This document shows, one piece after another, positions 1 through 8,382 of a stretch of DNA of 24,396 bases. Made by a program: the position numbers and the translations under genes. The stretch comes from Deltaproteobacteria bacterium (GTDB taxonomy: Bacteria; Desulfobacterota; UBA8473): contig JAUXFK010000006.1 in the NCBI GenBank assembly GCA_030623035.1, forward strand, positions 1 through 24,396, written 5' to 3'. Below the pieces are notes generated by a model. It had not been told where the DNA came from. It made no database searches and saw only the letters and a program-made list of their open reading frames with translations. Numbering within the stretch: the stretch's first letter is position 1; the number at the start of each line of letters is the position of its first letter.

Positions 1-422
1 ATCTTTTTCGGAATGCGGCAGAACGCTTTGGTGCTTTGTATTGTAAGCGATTCTGCCTTCTTGTCATCAAGTTTGGCAGCTAGAAAATAACGGCTTTTAC
101 GCTCAACATGGGTGACTATATATCCGGTGCTCTTTTTACCCTCAATCGTATCTCCCTCCCAGTCACCAAAATGTTCACGGCTAGCTACAATGGCTGGACG
201 CTCGGAAATGCTGACACGTTCTGAGAAGAATCGCCTTCCCGAGCCGTATCTCTTTTGTATACGGCGTTTTTTCCGTCTCCGTCGCAGGTGATGATAAAGC
301 GTACCGCCTCCTTTTGCATCTAAATAGATCCACTGGTAAATGGTTTCATGGCTAACGCGCATTGTATCATCGTCCGGATAGTCAGTTTTGAGTTTGGCAA
401 ATTCTATTTCAAAGTGCACCAT
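1..422 (-). pseudogene. IS30-family transposase, truncated fragment
   Basis: Reading the minus strand from about 422 to the window edge gives an uninterrupted frame with the hallmarks of IS30 transposases. In order these are RVSHETIYQWIY, a basic stretch (LRRRRKKRR), RVSISERPAIV, and FGDWEGDTIEG, which carries the first Asp of the DDE catalytic triad, followed by VERKSRYF. The N-terminal helix-turn-helix region (roughly the first 150 residues of a normal IS30 transposase) is absent. Family-like sequence begins near KLKTDYPDD (about position 390), and the bases between there and the acyl-CoA dehydrogenase ribosome-binding site do not look like transposase. The C-terminal part, with the rest of the catalytic triad, lies beyond the window start, so its integrity cannot be judged. 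No terminal inverted repeat is visible at the 422 side. It is probably an inactive remnant, broken at its 5' end next to the dehydrogenase gene. Confidence 0.85.
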
Positions 423-443
423 ATAAGATAACCGGAGGACAGT

Positions 444-1589
444 ATGATTAAATTCAGCGATGAACAGGTGATGGTAAGGGATATGGTGGCCAGGTTGGCA
501 AAGGAGAGGATACGTCCGGTTGCCATAGAAGCGGAAAGAAAGAATCATTTTGATCCGAACTTGTTGAAGATTCTCCATGAAAATGGGCTATTGAGCCTTC
601 TTCTGCCCATAGAGCTGGGAGGCGGCAATGCGGATTTGACCACATGTTGTCTCACTGTTGAAGAATTGTCGAGCGTGGATGGATCCGTAGGCATCAGCTA
701 TGCCACGCATATGACAGGGGTTTTCTTTATTGTGGATTGGGCAACAAAAGAGCAAAAGGAAAAATATTACAGAAAGATCTCCCAGGACGGTGCGTATTTC
801 GGTGTGGTACTCACGGAACCGAATGCAGGTTCTGATGCAGCCTCCATAAAGACCAGGGCAGTGCGTTCAGGAGACCAATACCTCATCAGCGGAAATAAGG
901 TCATGATTACCAATGCCGGTATTGCTCATGTCTTTGTTGCCTTTGCGGTCACAGAACCAGGCATCCGGGACAAGGGGATCAGCGCATTTATTGTTGACCG
1001 GGGTGTGCCGGGTCTCAAATTCGGCAAGGAAGAAGAGAAGATGGCTGTTGCCGGTTCTTCTACGAGAGAAGTCATCTTTGACAATGCCGAAATCCCTGCA
1101 GAGAACCTCCTAGATAGGGAGGGAAAGGGTTTTAAAATTATAATGAGTGAGTTTATGAAAAGCAGGATGCTTGTTGCCTCTATGGCGCTCGGTATTGGCA
1201 GGGGGGCGTTCGAGGAAGCCGTGCGATACGCCAAAGAAAGAACGCAGTTTGGCAAGAGCATATCAGAATTCAAGGGCATTCAATTTATGATTGCAGACAT
1301 GGCGATGAATGTCGAACTGGCAAGGAGGATGATATATACAACGAGTGAATATATCGGTCATGAAAGAGTGGGCAAAGAGGTGGCTGCCTATGCTGCGATG
1401 TCAAAATGTTTTGCTTCTGACATGGCCATGAAGGTCACCACAGATGCTGTGCAGGTCCTCGGTGGATATGGGATAATGAAGGAGTACCCGGTAGAAAGGA
1501 TGATGAGAGACGCAAAGGTAACTCAGATAATTGAAGGGACGAACCAGATACAGCGCATCATAATCGCAAGGAATGCACTGAGGGAGTGA
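444..1589 (+). CDS. acyl-CoA dehydrogenase (short-/branched-chain type)
   Basis: A 381-residue FAD flavoenzyme that introduces the alpha,beta double bond into an acyl-CoA in the cytoplasm and passes electrons to electron-transfer flavoprotein. Visible family motifs are TEPNAGSDAASIKTRA (FAD/substrate region, about residues 128-143), QFGKSISEFKGIQFMIADMA, and QVLGGYGIMKEYPVERMMRD. The tail IIEGTNQIQR contains Glu364, the expected catalytic base. Length is normal for the family. A strong ribosome-binding site (GGAGG at 434-438) sits 5 bases before the ATG. The gene stands alone on the plus strand between a broken IS30 transposase and a convergent operon, so its native upstream region may have been replaced. 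Substrate chain length cannot be assigned. Butyryl-, isovaleryl- and 2-methylacyl-CoA are all possible. Confidence 0.93.
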   Translation: MIKFSDEQVMVRDMVARLAKERIRPVAIEAERKNHFDPNLLKILHENGLLSLLLPIELGGGNADLTTCCLTVEELSSVDGSVGISYATHMTGVFFIVDWATKEQKEKYYRKISQDGAYFGVVLTEPNAGSDAASIKTRAVRSGDQYLISGNKVMITNAGIAHVFVAFAVTEPGIRDKGISAFIVDRGVPGLKFGKEEEKMAVAGSSTREVIFDNAEIPAENLLDREGKGFKIIMSEFMKSRMLVASMALGIGRGAFEEAVRYAKERTQFGKSISEFKGIQFMIADMAMNVELARRMIYTTSEYIGHERVGKEVAAYAAMSKCFASDMAMKVTTDAVQVLGGYGIMKEYPVERMMRDAKVTQIIEGTNQIQRIIIARNALRE

Positions 1590-1609
1590 GATTGGAAAGA
1601 ATGATCGAA

Positions 1610-1637
1610 AAAAGGTGTAAGCAGGAACGCACCTTTT
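1610..1637. terminator. bidirectional Rho-independent terminator
   Basis: An 8-bp stem, AAAAGGTG (1610-1617) with CACCTTTT (1630-1637), encloses a 12-base loop. The stem carries its own A tract on the left and T tract on the right, so it can serve both the dehydrogenase (rightward) and the convergent lyase gene, whose stop codon begins exactly at 1640. Confidence 0.7.
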
Positions 1638-2843
1638 CTAAGAAAGTGCGTTTTCCAAATCCATTATGATGTCATCTGCAGCCTCAATACCTACGGAAAT
1701 CCTGACCAATCCATCAGTAATGCCTGCGGATTCTCTCTCTTTCGCTGTATAGGTTGAATGCGTCATCGATGAAGGATGCTGGATAAGCGTTTCACAATCG
1801 CCAAGGCTCACAGCCAGAATACACGTCTTGACATTGTTCATAACCTTCTTTCCTTCCTTAACCCCGCCTTTTATCTCAAATGACAGCATACCACCGAATT
1901 TTCTCATCTGCCTTTTGGCAATTTCATGGCACGGATGGGACTCAAGCCCCGGATAATATACCTTTTCAACCTTTGGATGCCCATTAAGCCATCTGGCAAT
2001 CTTCAAGGCATTATCGCTGTGTTTTTCCATTCTTAAAGCAAGGGTTTTTATCCCTCTTAAGACAAGCCAGGCATTAAAGGGGCTGATAACCGGACCAAAA
2101 TGTTCGATATACTCTTTCTTTATATGATCCATCATCTTTTTGGTCCCTACGATTACACCACCGATTATATCACCATGACCACTGAGGTATTTTGTTGCAG
2201 AGTGAATAACGATATCCGCACCGAGGCTCAAGGGTTTTTGCAGGTATGGGGTAGCAAAGGTATTGTCTACTATTAAGGGAAGACCGTGCTTTTTTGCAAT
2301 AGATTTCCACATCGCAATATCAATGACATCAAGGGTCGGATTTGCAGGTGTCTCTATGTATAAAAACCTGGTATTGTCATCAATCAGATCAAGGATCTGT
2401 CTTTTGGAACAGCAAGAAGAAGGTGATAGAAAACGGGGTTCAATCCTGAAATTTCTCAGGTGCTTATTAAACAGGGCAAATGTTCCTCCGTAAATTGAAT
2501 TGCACGATATGAAATTATCATCAGGTTTTGCAAGAGAGAGAGATACAGAAGCAATAGCAGACATTCCTGAGGCAGTAGCGATCGCTGCTTCCCCCCCCTC
2601 CAGCAAAGCGACCTTCTCCTGGAGCAAATCGACAGTCGGGTTTGATATCCTTGTATAGGTATACCCCTCTTCTGTACCGGCGAATACACCGGCGCTGTGA
2701 TCTGCGTTTCTATATTTGAATGTTGATGTCATGTGAATCGGTGGCACAAGGTCCATGGAAGTTGTATGACTAGAATGGATACCATGGACGATTTCGGTCT
2801 CTATGTGCGGTCTCTTTCTTTCTTTAGCCACTACCACCTCCAT
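1638..2843 (-). CDS. PLP-dependent Cys/Met-metabolism enzyme (methionine gamma-lyase or cystathionine gamma-synthase/lyase)
   Basis: A member of the Cys/Met metabolism PLP family, 401 residues. The PLP-binding lysine is Lys218 in HSATKYLSGHGD. Other family marks are YTYTRISNPTV, ASGMSAIASV, IETPANPT, VDNTFATPYLQ and the C-terminal SLGDCETLIQHPSSMTHSTY. Catabolic methionine gamma-lyases usually carry a Cys in a YGCT motif. Here the motif is YGGTF (Gly120), so the sequence does not settle between methionine gamma-lyase, cystathionine gamma-lyase and cystathionine gamma-synthase. The gene starts 6 bases after the putA stop and is surely co-transcribed with it, which favours a degradative role. 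The ATG at 2843 has no Shine-Dalgarno before it. A GGAGGTGG lies inside codons 1-4, so the GTG at 2831 may be the true start, giving a protein beginning MAKERKRPH. Confidence 0.88.
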   Translation of the reverse strand: MEVVVAKERKRPHIETEIVHGIHSSHTTSMDLVPPIHMTSTFKYRNADHSAGVFAGTEEGYTYTRISNPTVDLLQEKVALLEGGEAAIATASGMSAIASVSLSLAKPDDNFISCNSIYGGTFALFNKHLRNFRIEPRFLSPSSCCSKRQILDLIDDNTRFLYIETPANPTLDVIDIAMWKSIAKKHGLPLIVDNTFATPYLQKPLSLGADIVIHSATKYLSGHGDIIGGVIVGTKKMMDHIKKEYIEHFGPVISPFNAWLVLRGIKTLALRMEKHSDNALKIARWLNGHPKVEKVYYPGLESHPCHEIAKRQMRKFGGMLSFEIKGGVKEGKKVMNNVKTCILAVSLGDCETLIQHPSSMTHSTYTAKERESAGITDGLVRISVGIEAADDIIMDLENALS

Positions 2844-2849
2844 CTATAA

Positions 2850-5800
2850 TTAAGTATTTAAAGCCCGTTCTCCCAGATTGCCATATCTATGATAATTATT
2901 ACAAATACTCTGCTCCTGAAAATACTGCAAAAGCTCAATACGTCCCTCCATGACCACTTTTGTTCTGGAAATATAGAAACCCCTCTTTGCCGCAGCCTCA
3001 AATATTTCCTTTGGTACCCGGTCTGGATTTGAATAACGAATCCCTTGAATCTGAGGGATCATATCGATCAGCTCTTTGTCAGACTGATAAATAATTTCAG
3101 CGTTACCGATAAATCCTTTTGCCTCTTTTTGGAAAAGAAACCAGGCATGATCTTCTTTTAAGTCCGAAGGGATACTTATGATGAGCTTGCATCCTGAAAC
3201 CCTAACCGCAGCGATCCTTGCCAAAATCTCAAACAGGCTGTCCTTAAAGTGGAGCCGAACTACCACCGTACCGGTGGGAAGGTAACGTACTAGATTATCC
3301 TGTCCTTGTAAATGAAAATAATCCTTTTCACGGGAAAACTCCTGATCGACTGCATTTAGGTAACTCATAACCGCATGAATTGTATTTTTAAGGTCTTGCT
3401 CATATTCCTGCAAGTCACCCCTATCGAGCCTTCTTTTCCATTCGAGGGACAATTCCATAAGTGGGTGAACCTCTTCAATATTACAGGCGCAAGGAAACGT
3501 GATATCCTCAGCATCCATAAACTGGATCGCGTAATTCGGTCCCCCAGCCTTGATCCCTGCACACAGGGATGATTTTCCCATGCCGCCAAAAGGCTGGCGT
3601 AAAACAATCGCTCCTGTGGTCCCTCGATTGATATAAAGGTTTCCTGATTTTATCCTGCTTTTCCAATATTCCTGCTCTCGAATATCTAGACTCTCCAGAC
3701 CGGAGGTCAATCCATAGCCTGTTTGATTCGCCAGTTTGATGGCATGATCGAGATTCTTTGCACACATAACCCCCAAAAGGGGGCCAAAAAACTCCGTCAT
3801 ATGCGTGTAACTCCCAGGTACTACCCCCCATTTAATGCCTGGTGTCCATAAATGAGGATTGCCCTTGATATTTCGAGGCCTTAATGCCCATTCTTCCCCG
3901 GGTTCGAGCTGTGTCAGCGCTCTTTCAAGCTTACCTTCGGGGGGGCGAATCAGGGGGGCTATCTTATTCTCAAATTCCCAGGCCGATCCCACATTACAAC
4001 TTTTGGCAGCATCAACCAGTTGTTTCTTAAAGTCGGCATCCTTATATACTTCTTTTTCAAGGATCACAAGAGAAGTGGCAGAACATTTCTGTCCGCAGTT
4101 GCTGAATGCTGAATGGATTATATTTCTTATTGCCTGATCCCTGTCTGACATGGCTGTTACGATTGTCGTGTTTTTCCCCCCCGTCTCTCCTGCAAAATAT
4201 ATGTCCGGCCTTTGTTGTAAAATCTTTAAACCAGTATCGGTTCCACCGGTAAAGATGATAAAGTCTACCTCCGGATGTCTGGTAAGCACTGCACCTGTGG
4301 ACTCACCCTTACAAGGCAGAAACTGTAACACATTCTTCGAGACCCCTGCTTCCCAGAAACATCGACACAGCTCCCAGGCAGGAATAACCGCGGATGAAGC
4401 GGGTTTGAAGATAACAGTGTTGCCTGCTGCGAGAGCCGCAGTTATCCCTCCGCAGGGGATTGCAATGGGAAAATTCCAGGGAGAGACGACCAAACCCAAC
4501 CCCCTGGGGCTGCATTTAACATGGGGCAGTTCCTCAAAAGCTATTAGAGAGTGTGGATAATATTCCGCAAAATCAACGGCTTCGGACACTTCAATATCCG
4601 CTTCAGTAAAAATCTTTCCGGTATTACAAGCGGCTGATCCGATGAGGTCTCCTCGTGCACGTCGGAGATTAACAGCAACTTTAGATAGAACCTCATGACG
4701 TTTTGCAAGGCTTGTATACCGCCACTGATCCGGGTCTGCCTTTGCTATTTTAACGGCATTTTCTATATCTTCGATCTCAGCCAAAGCGCAGGTTGCCACG
4801 CATATTCTTTCTTCAGTAGCGGTGTTGATTTGCGAAGGATCCATACACTCCATGACTTGCCTGTTTTCATATATTTCTTTCTCGCCTACTACCAATGGAA
4901 TCTCGAATGGCCTTTCATCAGGCCCTTTCTTCCATTTATCTATGATCGATTGCGCCCATTTTCTATTGGCAGGTCGTGTCCAGTCCGTATCCGGCTCATT
5001 TCTTAGCTCTCCTTCAAAGAAGATGCCACTCTTTATTCCTAAACATTCCCCTGCTCTATCTTGCACCCTGTTCGGAGTCTTTCTTGCCTGGTTTATGTGT
5101 CCGCAGGAAGCAACGAATTGTTCCTTTAAATACGTCCATTCCAAAGAGTCTGTTCTCAGATTAGACGCATAGCGCAAGAAGTTTTCTCTTGCTGTGTTTT
5201 CATCCAGTCTGCGCATAAGATAGGCAATGGCATTGATAAAATTCTCTTTCAAAACCACAGGGGAATAGATAAGCACACCTCGCGTAGTTTCCAAAATCGC
5301 ACGTTGCACATGATCTGCCATCCCCTCTAGCATCTCAATCGAAACATTTTCATCGACTCCTCTATGCCTGGCAATCTGGTATGCATATGCCAGATCAAAG
5401 AGATTGTGAGACCCTATCCCTAAATGAACGGCCTCTATATTATCCGGCCTCATGCCGAATTCAACCATCCGTTTAAAATTTGTATCCACTTCAAGCTTGT
5501 TATTATAAGGCGCCAAAGGCCAATTATTGATACCAGACTCTACCTTTTCCATCTCCAAATTGGCTCCTTTGACAATACGAATCCGGATCGGGCTTCCACC
5601 ATTGGCCACCCTTTCCTTTGCCCATTTGGTTAGTTCTCCCTGAATTTCCCAGCTATCCGGCAAGTAGGACTGCAAGGCAATACCGGCAAAATAATTCCTA
5701 AACTCCTCTTGCCCCAGGGTCCTTGTAAAGGCGCCAACAGTTGGGAAAACATCCGGGTATCCTTCCATATCAAGATTTACGAATTTTGCCACCCCTATTC

Positions 5801-6467
5801 CACCTTTCTGAATAAAGAGATTCTCCTTTGCAGTCCGATAAAGAATGGACAACCGCTCTTTAAGTACACAGACCGTATGTTCAAACGCGATGGGGAGATT
5901 TTGGGAATGCAAAGATGAAATCTTTACTGATATGTATTCTACTTCAGGTTTTTTTAGATATTCCAGGTATGTATTCAGGTGGGATAAGGCCTGCTCTTCT
6001 CCGAGAACCGCTTCTCCTAAGTGATTGATGATCATTCGAATATTTCTGCTTTTTCTTTGCTGCAATAAAGGGAACAATGACGTTTCCTCAGCAGGGAGGA
6101 TAAACCGGCTGCTCTCTTTTCTGATCCTATAAATCAGGATAGGAACGGATATGGTGGGGATATATCTGCCAAACTTAAGGAAAAGGAGGGTTAAAAATCT
6201 TTCTGAAGGTGAAAAGAATCGTGGGATCCCGTATCTTTTCAATATGCTGTTTATCTGGCTTGAAACCCGTTTCGCATCCTTTGAGCGAAAACCCTGATCC
6301 ATCATCTTTGATAGAATAACCTTGTCCAGGGGATGGTTCAGAAGGCGCATATACCTCTTCTGAAATATATACTCCTTTGGACTCAGTAATTCGTTCGCCC
6401 GCTCTTGCCATGTTTTCGCCAGATCAACTGCTTCCTCTATGATTTTTTCTGACTTGTGGCTGTTCAT
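2850..6467 (-). CDS. putA: bifunctional proline dehydrogenase / L-glutamate-gamma-semialdehyde dehydrogenase (PutA type)
   Basis: A 1205-residue enzyme that oxidises proline to glutamate in two steps, with channelling of the pyrroline-5-carboxylate intermediate. The FAD-dependent proline dehydrogenase half (about 130-440) shows NLDMEGYPD, GIALQSYLPDS, RIVKGANLEMEKVE and FLRYASNL. The NAD-dependent aldehyde dehydrogenase half (about 530-1000) shows SPWNFPIAIPCGG, FKPASSAVIPAWE, AGETGGKN (Glu761), and CGQKCSATS with the expected nucleophile Cys795. A C-terminal extension of about 200 residues follows the GGMGKSSL region, as in longer PutA proteins. No N-terminal ribbon-helix-helix DNA-binding domain is visible, so it should not be a self-repressor like the E. 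coli protein. The ATG lacks a recognisable ribosome-binding site (preceded by AAAAAAATATT), and a MITE-like inverted repeat lies 48 bases upstream, which may have replaced the native leader. Confidence 0.95.
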   Translation of the reverse strand: MNSHKSEKIIEEAVDLAKTWQERANELLSPKEYIFQKRYMRLLNHPLDKVILSKMMDQGFRSKDAKRVSSQINSILKRYGIPRFFSPSERFLTLLFLKFGRYIPTISVPILIYRIRKESSRFILPAEETSLFPLLQQRKSRNIRMIINHLGEAVLGEEQALSHLNTYLEYLKKPEVEYISVKISSLHSQNLPIAFEHTVCVLKERLSILYRTAKENLFIQKGGIGVAKFVNLDMEGYPDVFPTVGAFTRTLGQEEFRNYFAGIALQSYLPDSWEIQGELTKWAKERVANGGSPIRIRIVKGANLEMEKVESGINNWPLAPYNNKLEVDTNFKRMVEFGMRPDNIEAVHLGIGSHNLFDLAYAYQIARHRGVDENVSIEMLEGMADHVQRAILETTRGVLIYSPVVLKENFINAIAYLMRRLDENTARENFLRYASNLRTDSLEWTYLKEQFVASCGHINQARKTPNRVQDRAGECLGIKSGIFFEGELRNEPDTDWTRPANRKWAQSIIDKWKKGPDERPFEIPLVVGEKEIYENRQVMECMDPSQINTATEERICVATCALAEIEDIENAVKIAKADPDQWRYTSLAKRHEVLSKVAVNLRRARGDLIGSAACNTGKIFTEADIEVSEAVDFAEYYPHSLIAFEELPHVKCSPRGLGLVVSPWNFPIAIPCGGITAALAAGNTVIFKPASSAVIPAWELCRCFWEAGVSKNVLQFLPCKGESTGAVLTRHPEVDFIIFTGGTDTGLKILQQRPDIYFAGETGGKNTTIVTAMSDRDQAIRNIIHSAFSNCGQKCSATSLVILEKEVYKDADFKKQLVDAAKSCNVGSAWEFENKIAPLIRPPEGKLERALTQLEPGEEWALRPRNIKGNPHLWTPGIKWGVVPGSYTHMTEFFGPLLGVMCAKNLDHAIKLANQTGYGLTSGLESLDIREQEYWKSRIKSGNLYINRGTTGAIVLRQPFGGMGKSSLCAGIKAGGPNYAIQFMDAEDITFPCACNIEEVHPLMELSLEWKRRLDRGDLQEYEQDLKNTIHAVMSYLNAVDQEFSREKDYFHLQGQDNLVRYLPTGTVVVRLHFKDSLFEILARIAAVRVSGCKLIISIPSDLKEDHAWFLFQKEAKGFIGNAEIIYQSDKELIDMIPQIQGIRYSNPDRVPKEIFEAAAKRGFYISRTKVVMEGRIELLQYFQEQSICNNYHRYGNLGERALNT

Positions 6468-6515
6468 AATATTTTTTTATAGTCTTTGTAACAGTTTAGC
6501 TTCTTTAAAAGAGTG

Positions 6516-6719
6516 GCTTCAACGACGGTCGGATTTTAATGCGTGTAGTTGTTTGAGCATTTTAGTGAGCGTTAAAAAAGAACAGGGGATTGCCTCACAT
6601 TTTATATCTGAAATAGGTTCATAATGGAGTTACTGAATTAAATAGTGGTATACTGTTCTTTTTTTACGCTCACTTGGATGCGAGTTTTACACGGATTAAA
6701 ATCCGACCGCTGTTGAAGC
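6516..6719. repeat. MITE-like element with about 70-bp imperfect terminal inverted repeats
   Basis: Left arm 6516-6585 starts GCTTCAACGACGGTCGGATT and ends GTGAGCGTTAAAAAAGAACAG. The reverse complement of the right arm (6653-6719) starts GCTTCAACAGCGGTCGGATT and ends GTGAGCGTAAAAAAAGAACAG. The two ends of each arm match closely and the middle of each arm is more diverged. The 67-base centre encodes nothing recognisable. Size and symmetry fit a non-autonomous transposable element. No clear target-site duplication is seen. The element lies in the 369-base gap between ridA and putA, the largest gap in the minus-strand operon. The short frames inside it and to its right are not credible genes. 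Confidence 0.75.
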
Positions 6720-6836
6720 TCGGCCGGTGCTTTGTGTTTTATAAATGCAAAATAATACATTCAAAGAAGGGTTCTATCCGATTGGAGGTGGATGAAAATA
6801 CTGGCAGGCATTATGCAAAAAAGAAGAGGCAAACGA

Positions 6837-7214
6837 TCAAAGATGAGCGATCATCTCGATTTCTACCTTTGCGCCTAAGGGCAATGCCGCAACCTGAAAA
6901 GCACTTCGCGCAGGCCTGTCAGAAGGAAAATATTCGCCATACACATCATTAACTTTCGCAAAATCGTCTATATCATCCAGATAGATCGTTGCTTTTATCA
7001 CATTTGAAAAATCAGTACCACAAGCCTCCAATACGGCTTTAAGATTTTCCATAACCTGACGGGTATGTCTCTTAATATCGCCTTCTACCAGTTTGCCGGT
7101 AGCCGGATCAATCGGTATTTGGCCTGATGTAAAAAGAAGGTTCCCTATGGAAACGGCCTGGCTGTATGGACCCACTGCTTTTGGCGCCCTGTCGGTATTT
7201 ACTGTTTTTTTCAT
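6837..7214 (-). CDS. ridA: RidA family reactive enamine/imine deaminase
   Basis: A 125-residue cytoplasmic RidA (YjgF/YER057c/UK114) protein. It hydrolyses reactive 2-aminoacrylate and 2-aminocrotonate enamines and imines released by PLP enzymes, protecting other PLP enzymes from damage. Family signatures are GPYSQAV near the N-terminus, LFTSGQIPIDPATG, and RPARSAFQVAALPLGAKVEIE near the C-terminus, including the Arg expected to bind the substrate carboxylate. Length is typical. The start is supported by GGTGGA about 5 bases upstream of the ATG. It lies 16 bases after the alanine dehydrogenase gene on the same strand. In the same block is a PLP lyase whose chemistry can generate exactly these enamines, so the pairing makes metabolic sense. 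Confidence 0.94.
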   Translation of the reverse strand: MKKTVNTDRAPKAVGPYSQAVSIGNLLFTSGQIPIDPATGKLVEGDIKRHTRQVMENLKAVLEACGTDFSNVIKATIYLDDIDDFAKVNDVYGEYFPSDRPARSAFQVAALPLGAKVEIEMIAHL

Positions 7215-7230
7215 AAATCCACCATATCGA

Positions 7231-8343
7231 CTAAATCAAGCTATCTATAGGAACGAAGTCCAGACCAAATGCATTGGCAACCCCCTTACAGGTAACTTTG
7301 CCTCTCACCACGTTTATCCCGTGCTTGATCTGTGAATTGTCTTTTATCGCATTCTTCCACCCCTTGTTTGCAATCTCAACGATATACGGCAGGGTTGCAT
7401 TTGTAAGGGCCAGAGTGGATGTCCTTGGAACAGCGCCCGGCATATTCGTCACACAGTAATGGATCATCCCATCAACCATATAGATCGGATCAAGATGGGT
7501 AGTAGGCCTGGTCGTCTCAAAACAGCCACCCTGATCAACGGCGATATCCACCATTACCGCTCCTTTTCTCATGGTCTTTAGCATCTGCCGGGTAACCAGT
7601 CTTGGAGCCTTGGCTCCGGGGATCAGCACAGAGCCTACCACCAGATCCGCTTCTTTGATACAATGGCGGATTGTAGCAGGGTTGGACATCAACAAGAAAC
7701 AGTTTTTCGGTATGATATCGCTGAGGTAACGAAGACGATTCAGGCTGGTTTCGAGCAGGTAAACCCTTGCACCCATGCCACATGCCATTTTAACGGCATT
7801 GGTCCCAGCGACCCCACCACCAATAATGACCACTGTAGCAGGATTAACACCGGGCACACCGGAAATCAGAACACCCCGTCCCCCGTATGTCTTTTCAAGG
7901 TATTTGGCTCCCTCCTGTATCGCCATTCGTCCTGCGATTTCGCTCATTGGGATAAGAAGCGGTAATGACCCGTCTTCCTTTTGTATGGTCTCATAGGCAA
8001 TGCAGGCAGATTGGCTGTTGATAAGCGCTTTCGTTAAATCAAAGTTCGCAGCAAGGTGAAGAAAAGTAAAAACAATCTGGTTTTTTCTTATGAATTCATA
8101 TTCATGGGGCTGCGGTTCTTTCACATGCAATACCATATCGGCATGTGCATAGATATTTTCCGCCTTGACAATGATATCTCCTTCGGCCTTTATGTAAGCT
8201 TTGTTAGAAAAACCGCTTCCTTTGCCTGCATCTTTCTCTATCAATACCGTATGACCGTTTTGAACCATAACCTCAACCCCTGAGGGTGTCATCGAAACAC
8301 GATGCTCTTCAGCCATGGTCTCCTTCAATATCCCCACAATCAT
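7231..8343 (-). CDS. ald: alanine dehydrogenase
   Basis: A 370-residue NAD-dependent enzyme converting L-alanine to pyruvate and ammonium. Substrate-binding and catalytic residues are all visible: Arg in EEHRVSMTP near residue 15, Lys in HVKEPQ near 75, His in FTFLHLAA near 96, and Asp in DIAVDQGG near 270. The Rossmann glycine motif is VVIIGGGVAGTNAVKMA, followed by the family tail NMPGAVPRTSTLALTNATLPY. Full length, with no lesions. The start is backed by GGGCGAGG about 9 bases before the ATG. It follows the second prkA-like gene by 39 bases and precedes ridA by 16 bases, so it is the first catabolic enzyme after the PrkA/SpoVR module. In this context it probably releases nitrogen and pyruvate from alanine. 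Confidence 0.96.
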   Translation of the reverse strand: MIVGILKETMAEEHRVSMTPSGVEVMVQNGHTVLIEKDAGKGSGFSNKAYIKAEGDIIVKAENIYAHADMVLHVKEPQPHEYEFIRKNQIVFTFLHLAANFDLTKALINSQSACIAYETIQKEDGSLPLLIPMSEIAGRMAIQEGAKYLEKTYGGRGVLISGVPGVNPATVVIIGGGVAGTNAVKMACGMGARVYLLETSLNRLRYLSDIIPKNCFLLMSNPATIRHCIKEADLVVGSVLIPGAKAPRLVTRQMLKTMRKGAVMVDIAVDQGGCFETTRPTTHLDPIYMVDGMIHYCVTNMPGAVPRTSTLALTNATLPYIVEIANKGWKNAIKDNSQIKHGINVVRGKVTCKGVANAFGLDFVPIDSLI

Positions 8344-8382
8344 ATTTCAAACCTCGCCCTTCGGCCCTGGCTATATCTGTTT

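Noticed and set aside
4150..4560. Long plus-strand frames opposite putA
   Set aside because: putA is an intact, well-conserved gene on the other strand and these frames show no family features.
6674..6952. A 92-codon frame on the plus strand in the ridA-putA gap
   Set aside because: It starts inside the right arm of the inverted repeat and runs antisense into ridA. Its composition does not look like a protein family and there is no ribosome-binding site.
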